Below, one piece after another: positions 45,219 through 54,488 of a DNA stretch of 64,000 bases. The notes beneath the pieces are model-generated. The model was not told where the DNA came from. It did not search any database and was given only the letters and a program-made list of their open reading frames with translations. Position numbers and translations under genes: made by a program. Source of the DNA: Pseudomonas muyukensis (lineage in GTDB: Bacteria; Pseudomonadota; Gammaproteobacteria; Pseudomonadales; Pseudomonadaceae); NCBI RefSeq assembly GCF_019139535.1, contig NZ_CP077073.1:3872501-3936500 (forward strand). The letters run 5' to 3'. Each line of letters opens with the position of its first letter. The first letter of the stretch is position 1.

Positions 45219-45866
45219 ATGCGCCTGCCCCTCGCCGCCTTGCTGCTGGCCCTGTTCAGCAGCCTTGCCGCCCATGCCGAGATCCCCGCCATGAATACCC
45301 AACTGTTCGAGGCCGCTCGCCGCGGCGACGCGAGCGCCATCCGCCAGGCCCTGGCCCACGGCGCCGCGCTGGAGGCCCGCGACGACCAGGGCCAGACCGC
45401 GTTGCTGGTGGCCACCCAGGCCAATCAGGTGCACGCCGCCAAAGTGCTGATCGAAGCCGGTGCCGACGTCAATGCCAAGGACGCCATCCAGGACAGCCCC
45501 TACCTGTATGCCGGTGCCCGTGGCTTGAACGAAATCCTGCAATTGACCCTGGCCCACGGCGCCGACCTGAAAAGCACCAACCGCTATGGCGGCACGGCGC
45601 TGATCCCGGCCGCCGAGCGCGGGCATGTCGAGACCGTGCAGCTCTTGATCGATGCAGGCGTCGAGGTCAACCACCTCAACCGCCTGCACTGGACCGCCTT
45701 GCTCGAAGCGGTGATCCTCGGCGATGGCGGGCCGCGCCATGTACAGATCGTGCGCCGCCTGCTGGCTGCCGGGGCCGACCCGACGATCGCCGACAAGGAG
45801 GGCGTGACGGCGCTGGAACATGCGCGCCAGCGTGGCTACCAGGCCATGGTGGCGTTGTTGGAATAG
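45219..45866 (+). CDS. Exported ankyrin-repeat protein
   Basis: A 215-residue protein with a signal peptide (MRLPLAALLLALFSSLAAHA) and about five ankyrin repeats, for instance GQTALLVATQANQVHAAKVL then IEAGADVNAKD, and GGTALIPAAERGHVETVQLL then IDAGVEVNH. Periplasmic ankyrin proteins (AnkB-like) have been linked to catalase function in pseudomonads. No such neighbour is visible here. It binds a protein partner by inference from the repeats. Confidence 0.87.
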   Translation: MRLPLAALLLALFSSLAAHAEIPAMNTQLFEAARRGDASAIRQALAHGAALEARDDQGQTALLVATQANQVHAAKVLIEAGADVNAKDAIQDSPYLYAGARGLNEILQLTLAHGADLKSTNRYGGTALIPAAERGHVETVQLLIDAGVEVNHLNRLHWTALLEAVILGDGGPRHVQIVRRLLAAGADPTIADKEGVTALEHARQRGYQAMVALLE

Positions 45867-45880
45867 ATCACCTGGCGCCC

Positions 45881-46230
45881 TGTAGGCGCCAGCCTTGCTG
45901 GCGAACCAGGCGACGCGGGGATGGCACCGGCTGCGCCGGTGTTCGCCGGCAAGGCCGGCTCCTACAACGGTTACGGCCTGCAATACCTGTAGGAGCCAGC
46001 TTGCTGGCGAACCAGGCGACGCGGAGGATGGCACCGGCTACGCCGGTGTTCGCCGGCAAGCCGGCTCCTACAACGGTTACGGCCTGCAATACCTGTAGGA
46101 GCCAGCTTGCTGGCGAACCAGGCGACGCGGAGGATGGCACCGGCTACGCCGGTGTTCGCCGGCAAGCCGGCTCCTACAACGGTTACGGCCTGCAATCCCC
46201 GTAGGAGCCAGCCTTGCTGGCGAACCAGGC
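45881..46230. repeat. Tandem array of REP pairs (BIME), about 3.3 units of 106 bases
   Basis: Units start at 45881, 45988, 46094 and 46200 (last one truncated). Each contains two inverted REPs (TGTAGGAGCCAGCTTGCTGG ... GCCGGCAAGCCGGCTCCTACA), separated by GAACCAGGCGACGCGG-type sequence. The second and third units are nearly identical; the first differs by a few bases. It lies between the ankyrin gene and the end of pobA. Confidence 0.9.
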
Positions 46231-46245
46231 AACGCGGTGCATGGC

Positions 46246-47583
<1,338 letters not shown>

Positions 47584-47602
47584 TTAACGGACAGGCCCCA
47601 GC

Positions 47603-48478
47603 ATGCCCAGCACCCTCCCCGGCATCCCGCTGTTCCAGCTCTACGGTGAAAACCACGCCTGGCCCGGCACCGACCTGCTGCACTGCGAGTCGATCCCGGC
47701 GCGCAGCCGCCTGCACCACTGGGAGATCAAGCCGCACCGGCATGCCGAGCTGTTCCAGTTGCTGTATGTGCAACGCGGCGAGGCGCGCATCGAGATCGAA
47801 GGCCAGCACAGCCTGATCCGCGAGGCGGCGATCCAGGTAGTGCCACCGTTGACCGTGCATGGCTTTCGCTTCAGCGCCGATATCCAGGGCCATGTGCTGA
47901 CCTTCGGCACTGCCCTGGTGGCCGACCTCGAGCAGCGCCTGGGCGCGCCGTTGAGCGTGCTGGCGGCGCCGCGCTGCTACCTGCTGGGCAAGGATCGTAC
48001 GCGCCTGGGCGGGCTGATCGACACCTTGCAGCAGGAGTACCAGGGCAGCGCCCCGGCCCGCGCGGCACTGTTGTCGGCGCTGGTCACGGCACTGATGGTG
48101 TGGCTGCTGCGCCAGCAGCCGCTGCAGGCGCCACGCACCCCGCACGAACGCGACCAGCAGCTGTTCGGCCGCTACCTGCGCCTGGTCGAGGCGCACTACC
48201 GCGAGCACCTGGCCGTGGACGACTTCGCCAGCCGCCTGGGCATGTCCAGCCTGCAACTGAACCTCTTGTGCCGCAGCCTGGCCGGGCAGACGGCGTTGCA
48301 GGTCATTCACCAGCGACTGCTGCTCGAGGCGCGGCGCAACCTGGTGTACACGCGCATGAGCATCGGCCAGTTGTCCGACAGCCTGGGGTTCAGCGACCCA
48401 ACCTATTTCGCGCGGTTCTTCAAGCGCCTGGCCGGGCAGACGCCCAATGCCTACCGCCGCACCCGCCCGCGCAGCTAA
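47603..48478 (+). CDS. pobR: AraC-family regulator PobR
   Basis: A 291-residue AraC-type activator. An N-terminal cupin-like sensing domain has HHWEIKPHRHAELFQLLYV (about 35-53), and the C-terminal two helix-turn-helix motifs include FASRLGMSSLQLNLLCRSLA and IGQLSDSLGFSDPTYFARFF. Divergence from pobA is the typical arrangement in Pseudomonas, where 4-hydroxybenzoate is the inducer. ATG chosen at MPSTLPGIPLF. Confidence 0.92.
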   Translation: MPSTLPGIPLFQLYGENHAWPGTDLLHCESIPARSRLHHWEIKPHRHAELFQLLYVQRGEARIEIEGQHSLIREAAIQVVPPLTVHGFRFSADIQGHVLTFGTALVADLEQRLGAPLSVLAAPRCYLLGKDRTRLGGLIDTLQQEYQGSAPARAALLSALVTALMVWLLRQQPLQAPRTPHERDQQLFGRYLRLVEAHYREHLAVDDFASRLGMSSLQLNLLCRSLAGQTALQVIHQRLLLEARRNLVYTRMSIGQLSDSLGFSDPTYFARFFKRLAGQTPNAYRRTRPRS

Positions 48479-48535
48479 ATCACCTCGCGTGCCAGTCGTC
48501 TTCCGGCTATCGGTCATCTGCAACGAGGTACCCCC

Positions 48536-49489
48536 ATGAGCAGCATGAGCACCCTGGCCTCCAGCGTCGCGCGCAACCTGCGCAAGATCATCAAGGCCGA
48601 CAGCGGCCCGCGCCCCTACCAACTGTTCGATATCGAGCTGCAGCGGCGCGAACGCCTGAGCCCGTCCCTGTGCCGCTTGGTCTTCGCCGGCGACGATGTA
48701 CGGCAGATGCGCACCCTGGCCGCCGATCAGCGCGTCAAGCTGCTGTTCCCCGATGCCCAGGGCCGCGAGGCGGCCCTGGCCAAGGACGGCGACTGGCAAG
48801 CCGCCCGGCGCCAGGCCCAGCACCCCATGCGCACCTACACCATCCGCGCCTTGCGCGCCGATGCCGGCGAGCTGGACATCGACTTCGTCCTGCACGGCGA
48901 CAGCGGCCCGGCCTCGGCCTGGGCCGAACAGGCCCAGCCCGGTGCCCGCTTGCAGATCGTCGCCCCATCCCGCCACGCCGAGGGCGACCCAGGCGGCTAT
49001 GAATGGCAACCCCCCCAGGGCTTGCAGCAACTGCTGCTGATTGGCGACGAAACCGCGCTGCCGGCCATTGCCGGCATCCTCGAGAGCCTGGCCGAGCTGG
49101 CAGCCCCGCCCGCGACCCAGGTGTTCCTCGAGGTGCCCGAACCCGGTGACTGCATCGACCTGCACCATGCGCCTGGCACCGAGCTGCACTGGCTGGCCCG
49201 CAGCGAGCTCGCCTGCGCCCATGGCGAGGCGATGCGCCATGCAGCCTTCGAACTGGCGCGTCTACCGCCGCCGACGCAAACGGCCAACGCACCGCTCAAG
49301 GCACTGGATATCGACAAGGAGATTCTCTGGGAACTGGCCGCGCCGGCCAGCAACGCCTTCTACGCCTGGGTAGCCGGTGAGTCGGCAGCGGTCATGGCGA
49401 TCCGCAAGCACTGGATCAACGAACGCCACCTCGACCGCCGCAGCCTGACGCTGATGGGCTATTGGCGGCATGGGCGCAGCCTGGAATGA
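48536..49489 (+). CDS. Siderophore-interacting protein (ferric-siderophore reductase, ViuB-like)
   Basis: A 317-residue flavoprotein of the SIP family. The FAD-binding motif HPMRTYTIRALR lies at about 98-109, followed by IDFVLHGDSGPASAWAEQA and, in the SIP C-terminal domain, FYAWVAGESAAVMAIRKHW. Members reduce ferric siderophores in the cytoplasm with NAD(P)H and release iron. It is about 3.6 kb from the pyoverdine genes, but no iron-regulated box is obvious in the 57-base gap to pobR. Pyoverdine iron is normally released in the periplasm, so it may serve another (xeno)siderophore. Confidence 0.88.
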   Translation: MSSMSTLASSVARNLRKIIKADSGPRPYQLFDIELQRRERLSPSLCRLVFAGDDVRQMRTLAADQRVKLLFPDAQGREAALAKDGDWQAARRQAQHPMRTYTIRALRADAGELDIDFVLHGDSGPASAWAEQAQPGARLQIVAPSRHAEGDPGGYEWQPPQGLQQLLLIGDETALPAIAGILESLAELAAPPATQVFLEVPEPGDCIDLHHAPGTELHWLARSELACAHGEAMRHAAFELARLPPPTQTANAPLKALDIDKEILWELAAPASNAFYAWVAGESAAVMAIRKHWINERHLDRRSLTLMGYWRHGRSLE

Positions 49490-49601
49490 GCGAAATGAGC
49501 GCTGTGGTTGATTTCATCAATGACCACTATCGAGCGTGTCGATTTCCGTTGTCCGTCGCTGGCACCTAAGGTAGCGCCATGACTCACACGGAGAGACCTC
49601 C

Positions 49602-49784
49602 ATGGCCAGCGTCCAGATCATGTCCGTCGTCGGCAGCGCCGTCCCCCGCGAATTGCGCCAGCAAGGCTTGCTGGCCTGCTGGTACCTGATGTGCAACGGC
49701 GAAGCCATCACCGGCCCGCTCACCACCCGCGCCTCGGCGCAGGACATGGCCCGGCAGCTCGCCCCCTGCGCGCTGCTGGCCTGA
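49602..49784 (+). CDS. Small hypothetical protein
   Basis: A 60-residue frame (MASVQIMSVVGSAVPRELRQ...) with GGAGAG six bases before the ATG and an intrinsic terminator about 45 bases after its stop. That arrangement supports a real small gene. There are three Cys and no signal peptide. Family not recognised. The preceding 49490-49601 holds nothing else. Confidence 0.6.
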   Translation: MASVQIMSVVGSAVPRELRQQGLLACWYLMCNGEAITGPLTTRASAQDMARQLAPCALLA

Positions 49785-49828
49785 CCCCGAATCTGTTGTT
49801 GTGCGTTGCTCCCTTGACGCCTCTTGTT

Positions 49829-49854
49829 GCCCGCCTTCATGGCGGGCTTTTTTT
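49829..49854 (+). terminator. Intrinsic terminator after the small hypothetical gene
   Basis: GCCCGCC-TTCAT-GGCGGGC followed by seven T. A clean Rho-independent terminator in the rightward direction; it also borders the phage-like remnant. Confidence 0.9.
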
Positions 49855-49894
49855 GCCCTGGGCAGTGGCCAAGCGAAAGCGCCGCCTTGAACAC

Positions 49895-50566
49895 TCAAAG
49901 CCCGGTGACATCCAGGACCATGAACCATGCCCCAACGCTATTGCCGCTACTCATCGACCCCGGGGAGGTGCCGCGATACTGATACTTGCCGAACGCCACC
50001 TGGTTACCGCTGATTGCAGCCCCGTAGGGCGACACGTTGGTCCAGCCGCCTCCGGGGCCACCGGACGAACGCCAGACCATGGGCACGGTATTGGACACCG
50101 CGTACTTTCTACCGGCCGGGTAGGTCCGAGTAAACGCCTGACCCGGCGCGACGAACACCATGTCGACAATCGAGGCATAGTTTGCATCGGCGTCGAAGGT
50201 GACGACGCCTGCGGCATCGCGCAGTACCACCAGGCCGGTCCCGGCCATCGGCTCGCTCAAGCCATCCTGAAACGCATAACACTCGTGGGTGGCCCCCCGC
50301 GCGCCAGTGGTCATGTATTTCCAGTTAGCCTGGGTCGGCGTGAGGTTCATCGCCCACAGCGAAACCCAGGCCCCGGGGGGAGCTGCGACCGCGAAGATGG
50401 GGGATGTACCGGCACTGGCGCTCACCGCAAGCTTTGCATCGACGATGCTCACCATGGCCATGGCCGTGGTGGCCTGGACGCTCCATTTGTGCAATAGCCG
50501 GTGATTGTGGCCACTGCCATCGATCAGGATGGCCCCGTCGTCATTGTAGATTTCGATACCGACCAT
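49895..50566 (-). CDS. Phage tail-associated-like hypothetical protein
   Basis: A 223-residue protein beginning MVGIEIYNDDGAILIDGSGH, with a beta-rich, Gly/Ser-rich composition and no signal peptide. This pattern resembles tail-tip or fiber-accessory proteins at the end of prophage tail modules (N-terminal short strand domain, then receptor-type region), but I cannot assign a family. The ATG overlaps the upstream stop (TGATG). The base composition is somewhat lower in GC. Only three phage-like genes are present, so this is a remnant or cargo. Confidence 0.6.
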   Translation of the reverse strand: MVGIEIYNDDGAILIDGSGHNHRLLHKWSVQATTAMAMVSIVDAKLAVSASAGTSPIFAVAAPPGAWVSLWAMNLTPTQANWKYMTTGARGATHECYAFQDGLSEPMAGTGLVVLRDAAGVVTFDADANYASIVDMVFVAPGQAFTRTYPAGRKYAVSNTVPMVWRSSGGPGGGWTNVSPYGAAISGNQVAFGKYQYRGTSPGSMSSGNSVGAWFMVLDVTGL

Positions 50567-50865
50567 CAATACACCCCGTACTTGATGTAGGGGCCAGGGT
50601 TCAGGCCGACTCGCATGTTGAATGAGAGCTGCGTGCCATTGATGGATATCTGGATGCACGCCTGTATCGAATTGGGTATGTTGCCCTCGACCTGGAACCA
50701 GGGCCGTTTGCCGGTGAAACCTGGAATGTCCACAGTGCCGATCACCTGCTGGCGTCCGTTGTTGTACCGGCTCGTGTCGATACGGCCCAGCGTTTTCGGC
50801 AGCGAGCTCGCCAGGTTCAGCTGCAGCGTGCCGTCGGCCCGGTAGAGGTCGAACACAGGCTTCAT
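50566..50865 (-). CDS. Phage-like hypothetical protein
   Basis: A 99-residue protein, MKPVFDLYRADGTLQLNLAS, with AGGAGG before the ATG. It has a short beta-rich sequence ending in PGPYIKYGVY. Its N-terminus (IEIYNDDGAILI versus FDLYRADGTLQLN) resembles that of the downstream gene product, so the two may share a small N-terminal domain. Translationally coupled to both neighbours. Function not known. Confidence 0.6.
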   Translation of the reverse strand: MKPVFDLYRADGTLQLNLASSLPKTLGRIDTSRYNNGRQQVIGTVDIPGFTGKRPWFQVEGNIPNSIQACIQISINGTQLSFNMRVGLNPGPYIKYGVY

Positions 50866-50939
50866 TCGCCCCCCTCCTGCGTAGCCGAGGCCCCTCGGGA
50901 CGCCCCCCTCAACCAGCTTTTTTGCAGCAGTGCTTCCAT
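50862..50939 (-). CDS. Possible 25-residue leader/small ORF of the phage-like operon
   Basis: ATG with GGAGAG seven bases upstream opens a 25-codon frame (MEALLQKSWLRGASRGASAT...) whose TGA overlaps the next start (ATGA). The spacing and coupling suggest that it is translated, perhaps to drive reinitiation at the next gene. No family is recognised. Confidence 0.4.
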   Translation of the reverse strand: MEALLQKSWLRGASRGASATQEGGE

Positions 50940-50990
50940 GATTTGGCTCTCCAATGACGACCTGTCGGCAGGGAAAGTACCAGCAATGAT

Positions 50991-51025
50991 ATGCACTGTA
51001 AATATGCATTGATGCATTTATGCAT
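50991..51025. promoter_or_regulatory. ATGCAT repeats upstream of the phage-like operon
   Basis: ATGCAT occurs at 51004, 51012 and 51020 (8-base period), with a related ATGCAC at 50991. They are placed where an operator for the leftward phage-like genes would be. The rest of the 50940-51386 gap contains no gene I can support. Confidence 0.4.
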
Positions 51026-51386
51026 GAAAAGCCCAGCGCCCTGCATCCCCGCCCCGCCCGAACGAGTCGAGATGGCTACAGGACATGCAAGGGGTTAAGC
51101 CCAAAGAACTCGGGGCGCGAGACCTCGACGGCACAAAGCACGATGTTTCTTGATCATCACCGCCGACGCCCAGGGCGGACTGCTCGACGTGCAGATTGGT
51201 CCGAACTTGCCACGCTGGCATCGGCGGTAATGGGTACTGAATTGGTACAGGATTAAATTTCGTTCACCTTGCGCCCTTTGGATATAAGGCATTCGACAGC
51301 CGCTGAGCCATACTCCAAAATGCAACGGTTTTTTGGGGGAAACCCTTGCACAGCCAACGACATACCAACATTTAGTGAGCCTCAAC

Positions 51387-52316
51387 GTGAAAACTTCCCT
51401 GTCCATCCTCAGCCTGCTGCTGTTGCTCACAGGTACCGCCACCCTGCCGTCGACCGCTGCTGCACAACAACCCCCGGCCCAGCAGCAACGCGACCCCGCC
51501 AAGCTGCACCTGGCCTCCGGCAGCGCCCTGCTGATCGACCTGAACACCAACAAGGAGCTGTACGCCAGCCATGCCGATCGCGTACGCCCGATTGCCTCGG
51601 TCACCAAGCTGATGACCGCGATGGTCGTGCTCGATGCCAAGCTGCCCATGGACGAAATGCTCGGCATGACCATCGCCAACAACCCGGAGATGAAAGGCGT
51701 GTATTCGCGGGTACGCTTGGGCAGCGAGCTGAGCCGCCGCGAAACCCTGCTGATCACCCTGATGTCGTCGGAAAACCGCGCGGCCAACAGCCTGGCCAAC
51801 CACTACCCAGGCGGCTATGGCGCCTTCATCAAGGCCATGAACGCCAAGGCGCGCAGCCTGGGCATGAGCCACACCCGCTATGTCGAGCCCACCGGCCTGT
51901 CGACCCAGAACGTTTCCACCGCCCAGGACCTGGCCAAGCTGCTGATGGCCTCGCGCAAGTACCCGCAGCTCAGCGAGCTGTCGACCACCCGCGAAAAGAC
52001 CGTGGCATTTCGCAAGCCCAACTACACCCTGGGCTTTCGTAATACCGATCACCTGGTCAACAAGAGCAACTGGGACATCAAGCTGACCAAGACCGGCTTC
52101 ACCAACGAAGCGGGCCACTGCCTGGTACTGCTGACCAGGATGGACAACCGGCCGGTGGCCATGGTCATCCTCGACGCCTTCGGCAAATACACCCACTTCG
52201 CCGACGCCAGCCGCATGCGTCAGTGGCTGGAAACCGGCAGCGCCAAGCCGGCGCCGGCGGTGGCCATGCAGTACAAGAGCGAGCGGCAGAACCGCGCGCG
52301 CCTGGCCCAGGACTGA
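51387..52316 (+). CDS. pbpG: D-alanyl-D-alanine endopeptidase (PBP7/8 type)
   Basis: A 309-residue low-molecular-weight penicillin-binding protein. A signal peptide ([20 protein letters not shown], then PSTAAAQ) precedes the SxxK motif in ASVTKLM (about 72), SxN in SSENRAANS and KTG in [12 protein letters not shown]. It cleaves D-Ala-DAP cross-links in the periplasm. The GTG start at 51387 gives a normal signal peptide; upstream ATG 51333 would add 18 residues that do not fit one. Confidence 0.9.
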   Translation: MKTSLSILSLLLLLTGTATLPSTAAAQQPPAQQQRDPAKLHLASGSALLIDLNTNKELYASHADRVRPIASVTKLMTAMVVLDAKLPMDEMLGMTIANNPEMKGVYSRVRLGSELSRRETLLITLMSSENRAANSLANHYPGGYGAFIKAMNAKARSLGMSHTRYVEPTGLSTQNVSTAQDLAKLLMASRKYPQLSELSTTREKTVAFRKPNYTLGFRNTDHLVNKSNWDIKLTKTGFTNEAGHCLVLLTRMDNRPVAMVILDAFGKYTHFADASRMRQWLETGSAKPAPAVAMQYKSERQNRARLAQD

Positions 52317-52317
52317 A

Positions 52318-52484
52318 CCTAGTGTGGTGCTTCACAAATAACGGCCCTAATTCGCGGTGCTTTTTGCGCTCATGCTGCGTTGTCGCTCCTCGCCGGAGCT
52401 GGGCTACGACTCGTCGCGACGCCTTGCTTGAGCACAAAAATCACGCGCGAATTATGGGTCGTATTTGCAAAACACCACACTAGG
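52318..52484. mobile_element. MITE-like long inverted-repeat element
   Basis: The 167-base segment begins CCTAGTGTGGTG and ends CACCACACTAGG, an exact 12-bp inverted repeat. The match continues imperfectly inward (CAAATA...TAATTCGCG against its complement, then TGCTTTTTGCGCTCATGC against GCTTGAGCACAAAAATCA), so most of the element folds into one hairpin of about 70 bp per arm. No ORF is inside. It directly follows the pbpG stop. It looks like a non-autonomous element or very large terminator hairpin. Confidence 0.65.
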
Positions 52485-52518
52485 AACCGGGGCCGGCTGA
52501 CGGCCCCGCATCGGCGAA

Positions 52519-52953
52519 TCAGGCCGTGGTATCGACCGAACCGCCGGCGCTGCTGCCGCCGATCTTGTTCAGTTGCTCCAGCAACTGGGCAGTCGCGGCC
52601 ATGATCAGGCCGGTCAGGGTGGTGATGCTGGCCTGCTTGGCCTGAACCGCGACCATCTTGCTCGGGTCTTTCTTGGCCTGTTCCTGCAACTGGGCAAGCT
52701 GCTTCTGCTCCTCGGCCAGCTGCTTTTGCAAGCGCTTGATCTGCTCGCGCAGCTCCTTGACGCTCGGCGGCTCGTTGCTGTCGCCTTCAAGCTCCTTGGG
52801 CTTGGTGTCCTGGACCTTGAACGCGTCGCCCTTGAATACCAGGTTGCCCTGCTCGTTGACCTCGGGCTTGCCCGGCGCCGTGGCAGCCGCCGACGGCTGG
52901 GCGGCCCCTGTCAGCGTCGGGATATTGATGTTGGCGGTGGTTATTCCAACCAT
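52519..52953 (-). CDS. Coiled-coil protein, possibly FlxA-like
   Basis: A 144-residue protein, MVGITTANINIPTLTGAAQP, with a disordered Ala/Pro-rich N-terminus, a long coiled coil (VKELREQIKRLQKQLAEEQK then QLAQLQEQAKKD, about 65-96) and a C-terminal hydrophobic helix before SSAGGSVDTTA. AAGGAAGG eight bases before ATG supports the start. The coiled-coil pattern resembles FlxA-like proteins. No signal peptide. Function unknown. Confidence 0.72.
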   Translation of the reverse strand: MVGITTANINIPTLTGAAQPSAAATAPGKPEVNEQGNLVFKGDAFKVQDTKPKELEGDSNEPPSVKELREQIKRLQKQLAEEQKQLAQLQEQAKKDPSKMVAVQAKQASITTLTGLIMAATAQLLEQLNKIGGSSAGGSVDTTA

Positions 52954-53031
52954 TGCGAACCTTCCTTGAAATGGACTTTTACACACCTGCATATCGGCCG
53001 ACCCGTGCGCTTCTTGAATGCCACGCGCGGA

Positions 53032-53055
53032 TAAATTTAGCCCCTCGCCACTCGT
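53032..53055 (+). promoter_or_regulatory. PvdS iron-starvation box before pvdM
   Basis: TAAAT at 53032-53036, 16 bases, then CGT at 53053-53055 match the TAAAT-N16-CGT element of PvdS-dependent promoters, 64 bases before the pvdM start. It predicts iron-starvation expression of pvdMNO. Confidence 0.8.
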
Positions 53056-53118
53056 CCACCTGATACCCGAGCCCTGCCCGCCCTTGCCGGCAGGCCGATC
53101 CGATCAGTCCGCAACGAG

Positions 53119-54471
53119 ATGGCAATGACCAAGACCCGTTCCCGCAAAGCCCTGTACATCGGCCTGCCGCTGGCCCTGGCGGTCGCCCTGGGCAGCGCCG
53201 CCGCTGGCTACTTCTACTGGCAAGGCCAGGCCGGCTACCCGCGCAAGATCGTCGACCAAGCCAACGCCCTGCACGAACACATGCTGTCGTTCGACAGCCA
53301 CGTCACCGTGCCGCTGAACCTGGGCAGCGCCGGCCACGAGATCGACAAGGACGGCCCCGGCCAGTTCGACCTGGCCAAGGCCGGCAAGGGTCGCCTGTCG
53401 GGCGCGGCACTGACCATCTTCGGCTGGCCGGAGATCTGGAACGGCGCCAACGCGCCGCACCGCCCCAGCCCAGGCTTTGTCGACGCGGCGCGCCAGGAAC
53501 AGGAAGTGCGCTACAAGATCATCAGCGGCATGGTTCGCGACTTCCCCAACCAGGTCGGTATCGCCTACACCCCCGACGACTTCCGCCGCCTCAACGGCGA
53601 AGGCAAGTTCGCCATCTTCATCAGCATGCTCAACGCCTATCCACTGGGCCACGACCTGGCGCAACTGGACCTGTGGGCCGCGCGCGGCATGCGCATGTTC
53701 GGCTTCAGCTACACCGGCAACAACGACTGGGCCGATTCCTCGCGCCCACTGCCGTTCTTCAACGACACCGCGGATGCCCTCGGCGGCCTGTCGCCGATCG
53801 GCGAGCAGGCGGTCAAGCGCCTCAACGACCTGGGGGTGATCATCGATGTCTCGCAGATGTCGACCCTGGCCCTGGAGGACGTCGCCCGCCTGTCCCGCGC
53901 GCCTTTCGTGGCCTCTCATTCGGCGCCCCGGGCGCTGGTGGACATCCCGCGCAACCTGTCCGACAAGGAGATGCGCTTGATCAAGGACAGTGGCGGGGTG
54001 ATCCAGGTGGTCGGCTTCGGCCAGTACCTCAAGCCGCTGGGCAAGCCGGTGCTGGACAAGCTCGAGGCCCTGCGCGCGCGTTTCGACCTGCAGCCCTTGC
54101 AAGGCCTGGCCAATGCACTGATGCCCGGCGACGCGGTGATCGCCATCTGGCCCGAGCAGCGCTTTGGCGAATACGCCAGTGCCCTGTACGGCATCCTCGA
54201 GGAGGAGCCCAAGGCCACCCTCAAGCAGTACGTCGACGCCATCGACTACACGGTGAAGAAAGTCGGCATCGACCATGTCGGCATCAGCTCGGATTTCAAC
54301 GACGGCGGCGGCCTGGAAGGCTGGAAGGACGTCAGCGAAATCCGCAACGTCACCGCCGAACTGCTCAGCCGCGGCTACAGCGAAACCGACATCGGCAAGC
54401 TCTGGGCGGGCAATTTCCTGCGCGTCTGGGAGCAGGTGCAGAAGTCCGCCCACCCCATCGCCAACCGCTGA
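53119..54471 (+). CDS. pvdM: PvdM, periplasmic dipeptidase-like pyoverdine maturation protein
   Basis: A 450-residue membrane-anchored protein with an N-terminal hydrophobic segment ALYIGLPLALAVALGSAAAG (about 11-30) and a renal dipeptidase (M19) fold: DSHVTVP (about 59), NDLGVIIDVSQMS, PFVASHSAPRAL and IDHVGISSDFNDGG. PvdM is needed in the periplasm for oxidation of ferribactin during chromophore maturation. It is followed 17 bases on by pvdN. A PvdS box lies upstream. Confidence 0.92.
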   Translation: MAMTKTRSRKALYIGLPLALAVALGSAAAGYFYWQGQAGYPRKIVDQANALHEHMLSFDSHVTVPLNLGSAGHEIDKDGPGQFDLAKAGKGRLSGAALTIFGWPEIWNGANAPHRPSPGFVDAARQEQEVRYKIISGMVRDFPNQVGIAYTPDDFRRLNGEGKFAIFISMLNAYPLGHDLAQLDLWAARGMRMFGFSYTGNNDWADSSRPLPFFNDTADALGGLSPIGEQAVKRLNDLGVIIDVSQMSTLALEDVARLSRAPFVASHSAPRALVDIPRNLSDKEMRLIKDSGGVIQVVGFGQYLKPLGKPVLDKLEALRARFDLQPLQGLANALMPGDAVIAIWPEQRFGEYASALYGILEEEPKATLKQYVDAIDYTVKKVGIDHVGISSDFNDGGGLEGWKDVSEIRNVTAELLSRGYSETDIGKLWAGNFLRVWEQVQKSAHPIANR

Positions 54472-54488
54472 GTCGAGCCCGCCCACCC

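Noticed and set aside
45881..46230. CRISPR array
   Set aside because: The repeats are long (106 bases) tandem REP pairs with no unique spacers and no cas genes.
50940..51386. tRNA or attachment site bordering the phage-like genes
   Set aside because: No cloverleaf or direct repeat pair could be recognised; only ATGCAT repeats were seen.
53104..54486. 460-codon minus-strand frame opposite pvdM
   Set aside because: PvdM has conserved dipeptidase motifs and a PvdS box; the antisense frame has none.
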